Shown here: in pieces, positions 1 to 10,500 of the stretch | How positions within the stretch are numbered: the first letter of the stretch is position 1 | Layout of the letters: the number at the start of each line of letters is the position of its first letter | Origin: Monocercomonoides exilis | Lineage: Eukaryota > Preaxostyla > Oxymonadida > Polymastigidae | NCBI GenBank assembly: GCA_001643675.2 | Contig: LSRY02000008.1 | Span: 879,501 to 943,500 of the forward strand | Direction: 5' to 3' | Length of the DNA: 64,000 bases | Position numbers and translations under genes: made by a program | Notes under the pieces: model-generated | Told to the model about the DNA's origin: nothing | The model's input: only the letters and a program-made list of their open reading frames with translations | Database searches by the model: none

Positions 1-555
1 TATACCAGGGTTTTAAAACACTTCTGCACGAAACAGCCAATCTGTTGATGTCCAAATTCTTCTGCGTTCAAGTCTTCAGCTCCGGATGACGTTTGACAAA
101 GCCACACATGGCAGACATTGAAACTTCGTGAAATGGTGCATCTTCTTCATCGTTGTTGTTTAAAACATTTTCCATCTGAAAAACAAATGATTGAAACAAA
201 TGTTTAATATTAAAAACAAACCAATTCTTTTGTTTTTTTAAAGTTAAACCTGTTTTAGACTTTGCTTCAATGTGAATAATGTCTAAAACTCTTTGTTCCT
301 TTTCGCCCACTACTGCTGCAGATCTGCCAATTTTTCCACCAGCCTTCCTTTTCTCAGCGCTCAAACTGCATTCTATATTCCTGTACGGCTGAATTCCTTG
401 GAATTAATAGCATCCGTTATGCGAACAACTCCATCTATAACGATGTGAGCCATTCGCTCCAGCTGACTGTGATAATTCCTGTGCTTGCGCGAAGACATTG
501 CTCTCTGTAATTTTTTCTGACCTTCTTTTAATTTTATTTCTGTTGATATTTTCAT
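1..555 (-). CDS. unrecognised multi-exon gene, cut by window start
   Basis: An ATG at 555 opens a basic N-terminus (MKISTEIKLKEGQKK...) followed by a segment with HIVIDGVVRITDAIN. In the same direction, 68-364 holds two more coding-looking pieces, separated by a probable intron at about 180-250: a GTTTAAC donor, a T-rich tract, and an acceptor ahead of MENVLNNNDEEDAP. Near the window edge the frame continues as EDLNAEEFGHQQIGCFVQ and runs off the window. Frames change between the pieces, so either small introns or single-base breaks are present. I do not recognise the family. The charged composition and lack of membrane segments suggest a soluble protein; the function is unknown. Confidence 0.4.
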
Positions 556-1135
556 TTTAATTAAATTTTAAAGATCATCATAATTTTTTTTATTTTTTTA
601 ATTGAAATGAAAAAAAAATATATAAATGGCATTTTAAACAAACTGAAGGTTTTATGCAACATGTAACACTCCAATTTTACACAGAAGTTCAATGAAGGGG
701 CTAAACCCCCCATCTCCCCCCCATGCGAAATTGGGTTTGTTTAAAAATGTATTTATTTTTATCAATTGAATTCATATATATACTTAAAAATCTTCAAAAA
801 TATGATATTGTGGGAAAAGTTAATGATTAAAAAAAAAAGTCTTGATAAAAAAGGTCAAGATAAAATTATGACCCCATTAGTCAAATTAAGACTTGCAGGC
901 TTTGGATCCAGATTCAGCCTCCCAGGAGAAAAAAAAATAATTTCACAATTATTCACGAAAAAATAATTTATAATAAAGATTTTTTATTTGTTTTTATTCA
1001 TTTATTTTGATTTTATCTATTTTCTATATTCTATTTTTTCACCCACTATCCTCTCATACTTGTTCTATTTTATTCAAATATTTTTCCTTTGATATGATGT
1101 TTTCCTTCATTATTACAGGCATAGGATCATGGGTG
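556..1135. other. AT-rich intergenic spacer
   Basis: No convincing coding frame or RNA gene seen. A C-rich patch (CCCCCCATCTCCCCCCC, about 706-722) interrupts otherwise AT-rich DNA. Confidence 0.5.
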
Positions 1136-1143
1136 GAATAAAA
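1136..1143. repeat. left target-site duplication GAATAAAA
   Basis: Identical to 5798-5805 and directly abuts the left inverted end of the element. Confidence 0.75.
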
Positions 1144-1450
1144 GGCATAGGTGTAAATTGTACCACTTTCAGTTTGAATTTTTTCAAAATTTGAATATTA
1201 TAGCTTTAATCTACATAATTTAACTAAGCGATTCAAGGAGGGAAATTTCGAAATTCGATCATAATTTTTTAGACAGAATTTTTAATTTTGGAGACCCATA
1301 ATATTTTTATTATGATCACAGCAATCTTAATATTCGATTTCTTAACTCCTAAAAGTTCAAATGAATTTATCGATTCAATGAAACAAGAAATAATATAGTT
1401 TTTATTGTTTGACATGGTGAAATTTCGTCAATTTTGTTATATTTGTTGTT
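1144..1450 (+). repeat. left long terminal inverted repeat
   Basis: Inverted match to about 5490-5797. Strongest in the outer 150 bp; the inner part shares blocks such as TCGATTCAATGAAAC and ATTTTTCGTCAA-like sequence. Confidence 0.7.
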
Positions 1451-1699
1451 ATTCATTTCTAATTCAATGTTTCGACTAAACACAAGCGTACGCGCAATAG
1501 CAGATGTTACAAACGATGCAGTAACAGATACAACAACATTAAGAAGTATCTATATTTTTAATTTTTAATTGTTATCGATATTAATAAGATAATCGTAAAA
1601 ATATTTTCTATCTTACCTTTCTACAATGATGAATCTCAGATGCATCTGAAAGATTTATAAAACGCAAGCTTTGAAAAAGAAAAATTTTTTTAGAGAAAG

Positions 1700-2590
1700 A
1701 AGAGAGCGTGCACCGAAAATACATTTATGGAGAGAACATGAAGAAGCTGAATGATATGAATTCATTGGAGTTTGATGAGAAAAATGGATTGATCAGAAAG
1801 GACAAAAGAATGAGAGGCGAAGATTTAGTTGAAGAAATTATTTGTTTGAGGAAAACTTTGAAGAAACCTTCACATTAGATGAAAGGTTGAAAAGCTGTTT
1901 GACTGAGGTTGGGATATGCAGTGGAGCTAGAGCTTACGGAAGGAATGAGAAGGTGCAGAGCATTAAATAAAGTCATCAAAGAACGCTAGAACTTCATTAT
2001 CGAGCAAGGTTTTGCTGAAACGTTGGAGGAAAAAGAAAAAGAAGAAAGAAAGAAACGAATTGGCATGAAAAAGAAAAGATTTTACTATGTGCAAATTAAA
2101 TGGATTGCTTCATATTTGTGAGAGATATATCTACGTTCAGCCATATTAGTAGCATCATCTTTATGTTCATTTTGAAGGTGATGGTTGTAAGGTTGTGATT
2201 TTCCGAGCAGCAACAGCAAAAAATGCAAATAGAAGTTAAGAAAGAGAAAGACGAGATGAAAGTAAGAAGGGAGTGAAATTGAAGCAGGGATGAGATTATT
2301 CAATACAAGTGATATAAGAAGAGGATATGATGGAAAAGCTCATTTAATATGGAGCAGCTGCTGAAGTTGACAGAGAGTTCAAGTTGAGATGGGGAAAGTT
2401 GGCTGTTGGAAAAAAGAGATAAAGAAAACAAATGTGAACGTTGAGGGTTACGGAGATTATCGAGTGAAAGAACGAGAAGAAGGAAGAGAAGAGTGTGGCG
2501 AAACAAAGAGACTAATTAAAAATGCGATGTTGGGGATGGAAAGGGACATCTTTGAATGTTATTTTCTAAAAATCTTAACTTTTTGCAAAG
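1700..2590 (+). CDS. unrecognised charged protein inside the 1.1-5.8 kb transposon
   Basis: Three stretches look coding on the plus strand if TAA/TAG are Gln: about 1700-1885 (SVHRKYIYGENMKKLNDMN...), 1890-2120 (RALNKVIKERQNFIIEQGF..., with an in-frame TAG giving the Q), and 2330-2575 (EKLIQYGAAAEVDREFKLRW..., then GDYRVKEREEGREECGETKR in a shifted frame). It is rich in Lys/Glu and probably helical. The pieces are in different frames, so introns or breaks separate them. I see no DDE triad or zinc finger, so I do not call it a transposase, although its position inside the inverted ends makes an element-encoded protein possible. The real start and stop are not fixed. Confidence 0.35.
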
Positions 2591-3198
2591 GTATTTCAAA
2601 CATAGTCTTTCCATTTTTCATTTTTTTTTCTCATTGACATTGTTGATTTCTTTTTCATTTCATCTTTTTTTTCGTTTGTTTCTGTTTATGGTTTATTGTT
2701 GTTGTGCAAAATTATTTTTTTCCTGTTTTTTAACAAAGTATCCACAACAAGCTCGATCATAACAATTCACACATGCTATATTTTGGTTTTTCAAAGCTGC
2801 TAACGCTGGCCTACACACTTATAAAAGAAATGAGTGCGAATTAGTTAAAGCTTGAACGAATTAAAAACAATTAATTCAATTATTCATCATTTTTGAAGTA
2901 TTTAAAAATAAAAGATAAAATTATAGCAATGTGCAAATAGCGCATTCTAATAATTGAAAATAATTACTAAGCCGGCTCAAAAAATTGTTTCTGCATGGAT
3001 CAGGAATGAAGTTCTGCTCTATCTTCAGTGCGCGATTCGATATTTGTGGTGCAGCGGAAGAATCAACTTTTTTTCAATAGCTATTATTGGAAACTGTGGC
3101 GGAGTGGGTGCAAATGACAAATACAATATTGAATTCTCCTTCAGACTTGGGATTGACTCTTATCTTTGCAAGCTAAAATATCATAACTTTAGCAGGCA

Positions 3199-5310
3199 TC
3201 ACAAACACGCTTGGCAATAGATTTCTTGCGAATTGTGATCGATCCCTACATGCCACACCTCCAACTGCCCTCTTGTCACACTGAACAGCTCTCCAGTTGA
3301 TGATGGAAAAGAAAGTACTCCTGTTCCAATCGAAGTCTAATCTTTACCCGTTCCAATGACTGAAATCTTCTTTGTCTCAATATCAATTGTTGCTGTCTCG
3401 CTTGTGTGATTCCCGTCCATCAGTGTAACTGACAGGCTCACTTGAATCACGCTCTTTTCAACTGCAACACCAATGGTTCGGCATGCACTTGACTCGTTCA
3501 ATCCACACAACTCTTATTCACAGCCGCCACTCACAGCCACAAATCGATTGTGAATCCCTCTCTTCAGCCATTCCTTCTTTTCTGTGTGCTGAAATGTCCA
3601 ACCCGTTGAACTCGAATAATCATGTCCATAACACACTCTCTTCTCGTCTGTGTTTGTGGTGTAGCATTCATAGAACGGATTTCCTGAACCCAAATAGAGA
3701 TTGTATCTGTCCTCGTAATGGATGTCATCTCCATATGATGGATCACTTAAACAACTACAGTCATGAAAGAAAAGGAAAAAGAAATACAGTTTGTCACTTA
3801 GCAACACTTCTTTCCATGGAGAAAAGAACAATCCGCCTCCTTTTGTTGATGCTGTACACGAAGGAAACTGAATACTCCTCATTTTGAATTGCGTTGCATG
3901 AACAGTTTTGCAAAACATACCTCCACCATTAGCATTTTCAACAAAGCACAAAGTGAAATTGCAGTCAAACACACACGAGCTCCTTCCTTCTCCGTCTTCT
4001 TCACCAATGCATCTAGATCCTGAAACCTGAAAATTCACCAATCTCAACCCTCCTCCATCGTGGTGTGCCTTACAATTCTGGAAGTCACATCCGCTGACAA
4101 GGGCACATGAACGAATTTCGCAAGCATACACCCCTCCCCCGCCATAGTTTTGTGCTGTGCACGAATTGAACACGTTGCTCACCATTTTGATCGTCTTGAT
4201 TGCATGGCACATGACTGCTCCCCCATGGTAGTATGCAGCGCAGCCATTGAATGAACAATGAGAAACAGAAAGTTCTCCAGAATTGAGATTGTACATGCAG
4301 ATGGCACCTCCACTCGACATTCCATCCGACCATGAGCCACTTTCTCCTGTTGTCCTCGATCCACTCCACTCGCACCAAGTGAATGTATTCGCTCCATTAT
4401 CCGTTGTATTCTGTCTCCCTGGAGTCATCTTTCTATCTGCAGTTCCAGTGCATTCAACATCTCTTGTTCTGCAACATCCAATGAATGAGGTGTTTGAGGC
4501 AGTTAAAGAGGCCAAGGGGTTGTTGAGAATGAACAATCCCGCCATCATATGCATCACAAACAAACCAAATTGAACAACTATTCATCAGATATGAGGTTTA
4601 AGAAAATGTTGTTGTTGAAGGTGAATAATCTGTAGATGATGTTGAAATGTTGAAAAATGATAATTTGGAGAGGGATACAGGGGGAATGGAAGACGATGAG
4701 AAAAATCGGTAAATAGAGGAGAAATGTGATTCAATAACTGAAATTCTTCCTTTCCCTTCACTTATTTGCCACATGATTCTTTGTGCTATATCGTAAAATA
4801 TCCCATTGAGCTTGAGTTCCCCTTATTCTGCCTCTTCTTCTGCTGCTGCTTCCGAAAAGATTTTTGTTAAAAAAAAATTCCACAAAAATTTCTTTCCCCA
4901 TTCTCTTCAGTTTTTTCCGCCGGGATCATTCTTCCAAACACTCTTCGGTTGCTGATTTCTCCCAATTTCTTCCAGGAATGCTCATAAAAAAAGCAGTGTT
5001 TCCACATCCCATATTTCATGCTCCCCCGGCGCTTCTGACAACACCTGATCGCATCACACATCAATGAAATCAAAAATAAAAAAATAAAAATCAAAAATGA
5101 CATATAAAGAAAATGAACAAACAAGAACAAAATACCTCCAGAAATTTTCATTTCCCTTCACTCCCTTCATCGCCTGTTTGCTTCTCTCCAAATAACTCTC
5201 ACCCCTACTTCATCGACTTCAAGCACCACGTCACGCTTTATCCTTACAAATTCAATTCGATCCAAAATATTGCAACTGGACCCGATTTTCATTTCGTCAC
5301 TTACCTTTAA
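3199..5310 (-). CDS. Pmp-like parallel beta-helix surface protein
   Basis: The central part (4563 down to 3514) has short Gly-rich rungs of the beta-helix kind: GGAICMYN, GGAVMC, GGGGVYACEI, GGGLRLV, GGGMFC, GGGLFF, each followed by a few residues ending in Cys. This is the repeated right-handed beta-helix pattern of the large oxymonad surface families. Beyond the TAA at 3514-3516 the same frame continues with CGLNESSACRTIGVAVEKS and a TAG at 3337-3339, reaching TGA at 3199-3201. The first part is the usual CG-x-C-TI motif of this family, so both codons read as Gln. Upstream, about 4570-4850 continues in frame (another TAA as Gln in TTTFSQTSYLMNSC), with a one-base loss in the GGG run near 4545 just before GLFILNNP. 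N-terminal exons up to about 5310 are less certain. Likely cell-surface, secreted or membrane anchored. Confidence 0.72.
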
Positions 5311-5489
5311 AAAGCAGTCCAATCAAAAAGAGTGAGAAAAGTGCATTAAAAGAAGTTGATAAAAAATTGCAAGCAATTTACAAACAATGCATATGTTTCA
5401 TTCAATTTTTGCATAGGAGTTGTTTTAAAAGAATTATCATTTTAGCTTTCTAATAAAAGAGCATTGCGTATTTTTTGAATCTTTCAGAA

Positions 5490-5797
5490 TTAGCAACATA
5501 AAAAATAAACTTGACGAAAAATCACCGCAGCAAACATAAAACACTATAATTCTTCTAGTTTCATTGAATCGAAAAATTCATTCAAACAATGCAAAGCTAG
5601 AAATAAATATTTTAATAAAATGTGATCAAAATTAAAATATAATGGGTTGCATAAAATCAAATTTTTTGGATAATTTTCATGATCGAATTTCAAAATTTCC
5701 CTCCTTGAATCACTTTGCTTTATTATGTAGATTAACGAAATAATATTTAAATAATGAAAAAATGTAAACTGAAAGTGGTACGATTTACACCTATGCC
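5490..5797 (-). repeat. right long terminal inverted repeat
   Basis: Inverted match to about 1144-1450, ending CACCTATGCC at 5797 immediately before the second GAATAAAA. Confidence 0.7.
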
Positions 5798-5805
5798 GAA
5801 TAAAA
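5798..5805. repeat. right target-site duplication GAATAAAA
   Basis: Identical to 1136-1143. Confidence 0.75.
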
Positions 5806-6400
5806 GTCCAAAGGAAATATATTTTGTCCCAAATTTTATTTTAACGAACTTCAGCATGTTTTTGATAACTCAAAACTATAACTTTGTTACAAGGAAATTT
5901 TTGGAAACCTATGTCAGTCGAAAGGATCAACCAGTGTCGAGTTTTTTTTTGGATTCAATTCAATATCACATAATTTCATAAAAATGATAATTAATTTTTA
6001 ATGATTTTTTAGCAAAAAATATTTTTTGACTTTATGTTTTAATTTAATTTTTATTTTCATGAAGGAGAAATAAAGTATAGACATTTTGAGAATTTTATTC
6101 TTCTGAAGCGTCAATCACGAAAATATTAAAACAGAAATTTCAAAAAAAGAGAAAGGAACAAATATTTTTTTTTGAAGATGAAATAAAAGCACACAAAAGC
6201 CATAATTAAATATAAATAAAAAAAAATTAGATTTTAAAGGAAACTATCAATTTCATGATACCATTTTGATACAGTTCACCTTCTTTGTTAATATTGAAAA
6301 AAGAAATATTGCCGTGTTATCTGCATTCATTTCTTGCAGTCCAATCCTGTTCTTTCACATCCTGAAATGCTCTTTCTAAAACGTTGCCAATCGGCTGAAT
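5806..6400. other. AT-rich intergenic DNA
   Basis: No supported gene. Homopolymer-rich with scattered short open frames only. Confidence 0.45.
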
Positions 6401-6479
6401 CTAGTTGCCAACAATTGAATTGCATTAGAACATGAAAAAGATAATTGGAAGACGAGAAGCAGCTGTTGAATTAATAAAA

Positions 6480-6790
6480 AAGTCACGCTTTTTTCAAAGA
6501 AGATAAAGAAGGTTTTACTGCTGGATTAGCACTTGACGAAGAAAAATAAGCAGAGGCAGTTAATGGAAGAGATGGTTTCAATGAATTGAACAAGCTATTA
6601 GCGAATAAAACAAACAAAAGATGAAAATCGAAAAGAGTTCTGGGAACAGAAAGAAAAGCAAAAACAGAGCTGACCTGCCATAGCATTTAGTGCAAATCAG
6701 TATTGCTGTCCAGCAGATAAACTGCTTCAAACATAATTTGAACCTCTTTGCAACTTAAATAGCAATATGATATGGAAAAAAGATAGAACA
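6480..6790 (-). CDS. unrecognised gene fragment (two candidate exons)
   Basis: Read on the minus strand, about 6770-6675 gives EVQIMFEAVYLLDSNTDLHQ followed by MLWQ. The final Q before MLWQ comes from an in-frame TAA, and CAG|GTCAGC could be a donor. A second piece, about 6580-6483, is Ser-rich (SSSSANPAVKPSLSSLKKA) and ends at TGA. No family is recognised. It may be the 3' part of a gene lying further right, or an independent small gene. Confidence 0.3.
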
Positions 6791-6929
6791 GCAAAGGCAC
6801 AGGAAGTCTTATCTTTCATAATGAAACGGCTGTCGACGTGAATGATGCGTGAACATCTGAATGAGGACGAAGACGAACATTCATCAGCTCAGTCATGTCA
6901 CTCCTGTTCCTCACGTTCCCATCACCATT

Positions 6930-7196
6930 TGATGTGGGTAATTATTTTTGAAATCATAACTTTTTTCGGGGTGTTGTTTTTTCAAAAGATTGTTTTCCTT
7001 TGGGAAGAAATTTCATATTCAAATGCTTCTATCACCACAACTGTTTTTGAAACAAATGTATCAACAGACTTAAAGATGAAAATGTCTTTTATTTGCCTAA
7101 CCACTTCTCACTGTTCATTTGTTAATATTCAAGAGAAATTTTTGGACCAAAAATTTTGAATGAATACATATGATTTCAAAAATAATCACCCATGTA
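6930..7196. repeat. short inverted-repeat (MITE-like) element
   Basis: About 24 bp at 6934-6957 (GTGGGTAATTATTTTTGAAA...) recur inverted at 7171-7194 with one or two mismatches, enclosing about 215 bp without coding signs. A similar end sequence occurs near 50255-50280 (ATGATTTCAAAAAAAATCAC). Confidence 0.5.
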
Positions 7197-7369
7197 TCTT
7201 CGCAGTGGCCAACGTGTGCACTGTTAAGAAGATGTTTATGATGAACGATGAAAAATCTCCCATCGAAGACTGAAGGATAAAGAAGATTCTCAAAAGCCCG
7301 ATGCTCTCGTTCGGGAGACAGTGGTCTAGTAACATTCGGTTCAATTAGTTTCAGTCACATTTCAGTCAG

Positions 7370-9550
7370 AAGATAATTAATGGACCGCAAAGAAGAAGGA
7401 TAAAAACGAGAATGAAAGGATTGCGGTGGATGTGATAATGATGAAGATAAAGTGAAAAGTGAAACCTGGGAAGGAAAAGAAAACAGGAGTGGATACTGCA
7501 TTGAAACTGTTATCGAAAGCTGATTGCTTTGATACGAAGGGTTGTGATAAACCAAGCGGTTTTCTCTAACTTGAACATTATTTCTTTTATCTCTTCTTCT
7601 TCCTCTCCCTCTTTCAAATGCATTCTCTCCATAATTTTCATCTCTTGAGTGATTCTCCTCTCCATCTCTCTCTCTCTCTTCTCTCTCTGAATCGCCCTCT
7701 TTTATCTCTCCACTTCTGTCTCCACATAGCCAGGTGGGGTGTAACAGCGAGACAGCGCAAACATGTGGAAGGAGAAGAAATGCCTTCTCGGAATCTCCAC
7801 CAGATGAGAAGATGAAAGTTCATCTAAAACCAACGGAGTATCACTCAATTCATTCACAAAGGATGTCATTTCTACTGTTCAAGTTAGCTGCACAGGCTTT
7901 TGTGTTACTCTTGCGCTGTCAAAATGCTTCTCAATGTCTTTTCACTTAACCATTTCTGAGAGAAATATGTGAAGGTAATTTCTCCGCAAATGTAATCTTC
8001 TGGGTTGTCGGTTCTGGTGCTTTTGAGAAAAACTTTGGAAGGTGGGGCGATGTGAACAAGGAGAAGCTGCGAGAAAAGAAAAGAGGCGATGCAGACCGAA
8101 CCATTGGATACGAACAGCTGGATCTTGAATGATGAAAGGAATAAAAATAAAAAGGAAATAAATAATATTTAAAGGCAAAAAAGTTATAAAAAAAGAATCC
8201 AAACTTGAAAGATTATACTTTTCTTAAAAACCACTATCATCCGAATGGACTGCTTTTGCTTCTGAAAAAGCGGAACAAGCGCGCCATCTTCCTCCCGGCT
8301 TTCTGTTTCTGACTGTTCTACAGCTTTTGTTTTTTTCGTTGCTCTTCTCACAAACAGAAAGGGAGTCTTCATCCAAACAGGAAGAAGAAGAAACTGGCTT
8401 TCCGGCAGCACCAGTTGGAAGGAGACGAGTGTTTGGAAGAATTGAGCGGAAGATTTTGGCTCAGGTATTTCGATGGGAGTGGGGTAGTCATATTCAGGTG
8501 GGAGAGGGTCAGGAGGAGGTGGGTCGTCTTCTTTCATGAAGAGTGCAGTGGAGGGAGTTAACACAGAAAAGGGGAAGATGGCTTCATCAGCTGTGAATGG
8601 GACGGGAGAAGACAAAGCAGTTTTTGAAGGGTTTGTCGAATTCTCGGCATTTGGGTCGTATTCTTTGAGAGACAGCCATGGAATGTCTGAACTTGTCAAA
8701 AGCAGTTTTGTAGAAGAAGAAGTCGAAGCATTCAAACTCTCCTTTTTCGGCTCGATTATCTTCGGAGGAGGAGTTTGAATGCCACATTTGGAGGCGCCGT
8801 GGGTGGGATCGAAGACAAATTGGTGGGGAATACCTGAGGAGAAAAGAAGTGAATGTTTGGAAAGAAAAATAAAAGTCTAACAGAATAAACAGAAAATTTC
8901 TTGAGGTAAATAGAATAATCAGATAGTTTATAATATTTTAAAGGAATGAGCGATATCAATCAGAAAAAATAACAGCATTCCATCAAAATGATATATAAGA
9001 ATTGGCTTTGTGTCTAATGAAAGTTTGACTTTTTTCTTCTTCCAATTCCATTGCTTTTGAGCAGATGGAACATTAACTTAATCTTCTTCATCATTTTCTT
9101 CTTCTTCTTCACTTTCGCATTTATCATTTCTTCTTTCTCTTATCTTTTCTTTAAAACCAGATACTGATTCAAATAATGGTGAAAAAAATGAATGAGATGT
9201 TGGATCATAATCGACAGGCGGATTGAGAAGAGGGTATTTCTAAAAAATCTTTGATTGCAATTGTTTCATTCTCTTATCTGTTGAAGCACTTGAAATAATG
9301 TGCTGCTTGAAGATAAAGATGAAGAGGAAGAGAAAGAGAAGAAGAAAGACAGCTGATAGACAATTTCCAATTGAATTTTTTTTTCTTCAGTTTACAGCTC
9401 CAGCTCTTCTTTCTTTTTCTTAATCCTTTGTAGCTTCTTTCTCTTTCTCTTATTTCCTGTTTTATAATTGAACACTGCGTATCTCGGTGGTATCGCTTCT
9501 TCTTTCAATTTCTGCTCGGATGAGGAATTATTCTTTTTGTTGCTCCAATA
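7370..9550 (-). CDS. unrecognised multi-exon protein, Ser/Pro-rich then coiled coil
   Basis: On the minus strand a chain of coding-looking exons runs from about 9550. The first has AIPPRYAVFNYKTGNKRKRK, then KKEELEL, an in-frame TAA, and TEEKKIQLEIVYQ. Next is about 9235-8950 with YPLLNPPVDYDPTSHSFF and an acidic tail. Then about 8835-8184 starts GIPHQFVFDPTHGASKCG and is Pro/Ser-rich (EDDPPPPDPLPPEYDYPTP). A last exon from about 7835 reads LDELSSSHLVEIPRR and PPGYVETEVERQ (TAG = Q), followed by a strongly charged heptad-like EREMERRITQEMKIMERM segment. Frame agreement over TAA/TAG supports the Gln code. I recognise no domain; a nuclear or cytoskeletal scaffold would fit the composition. Exon limits are approximate, and two adjacent genes are possible. 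Confidence 0.4.
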
Positions 9551-9846
9551 GCTAAGTTTTGATTATCACAAATTATTTTCATTCTTTATCGTTATCAGAA
9601 TCTATTCCATTTCGTAACTTTTCCTGTAAATCGTACATTAATATTACAACAAAGATATTTATCACACCTTTTTTTGTCTTCCTCGTCCATAATCATGAAT
9701 ATCATGTTTGTTCGCAAAATTCAAAGCATGTTATTACTATAGAACACTTAAAAATAAACTTTATACAAATATTTGCATTCTTTTCGGTGATTCAAAAACA
9801 GATGAAATATATAACAAAAATAGGTTTGGAGTAATTATGATATAAT

Positions 9847-9858
9847 AGACCTATTTTA
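9847..9858 (+). repeat. left TIR of Harbinger-like element
   Basis: AGACCTATTTTA, the exact inverse of 12477-12488; an AAT triplet lies just outside. Confidence 0.6.
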
Positions 9859-10500
9859 GTTAGAATCAATAAATTCAAATATGTTAACTCAATTTCAATT
9901 ACCTTCAACTTATCCAAATTTGCTTAATCTAATTCGAATTCCCTTAAACTTTTTTTTGGTTAAAAGGGCAATTTTATGATCAACACAAAATGATCGCAAG
10001 TTTTTGTTTTTGAGCATTTTTCACTAACTTTGAATGAAAACTGAACAAAAGATTATGGCTCATCATTAAAAAGAAATGTGTGTAATCAATTATTAAAAAT
10101 TTTTGAGTTTTTTCTGTAAATTTTTCTTAAATGTGACTTTTTTTATTATTGATGTATTCTCTTTCACATACACAAGCTTTGCATATTGCTATATGTATTG
10201 GATGATCCATTTTAGCTTTTAACGAGATTCAAATTGTATTTTCTTGAATTTTTTTGCATTTTGCAATATTTTCATTTCAACTTCAATTTTTATTGGCTAT
10301 GAAATAATAAAGAATGAAAATGAAGCTTAAGTTTAAAAATTTTTTTCTTAAAAATAAAACTAAAGAAAAAATCTTATAATTCTAAAAATTCTTTTTCCTT
10401 TTTTTTAAAAAAAGAGAGAAATGAGAAAGAAAATTGGTGAAAGTTTATTAAGAAAAATTATAATGATTATAATGGCCTTCATGTGGTTATTTGAATATAG

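Larger units (their letters stand above)
1144..5797. mobile_element. TIR transposon with 8-bp target duplication, carrying a beta-helix gene
   Basis: The ends are inverted copies starting GGCATAGGTGTAAAT. Matching blocks include GTACCACTTTCAGTTT, TTAATCTACATAAT and GATTCAAGGAGGGAAATTT. Homology goes on inward to roughly 1450 on the left and 5500 on the right. The element is bracketed by identical 8-mers GAATAAAA at 1136-1143 and 5798-5805, a good target-site duplication. Eight-base duplications are typical of hAT elements, and long inverted ends with 8-11-bp duplications of Mutator-like elements; I cannot tell which. No recognisable DDE transposase was found inside, so it may be non-autonomous. 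Cargo is a beta-helix surface gene on the minus strand and an unrecognised plus-strand gene. Confidence 0.8.

Noticed and set aside
1700-2590. Transposase of the 1.1-5.8 kb element
   Set aside because: No DDE motifs, zinc finger or known transposase block visible; left as unrecognised.
3199-5310. Bacterial (chlamydial Pmp) origin by recent transfer
   Set aside because: Resemblance is of fold and Gly-rich rungs; introns, the Gln code and the CG-x-C-TI motif are those of the oxymonad family.
8184-8735. Independent 183-codon gene
   Set aside because: Upstream sequence continues in frame (TPPPKIIEPKKES), so it is an internal exon of the 7.4-9.55 kb gene.
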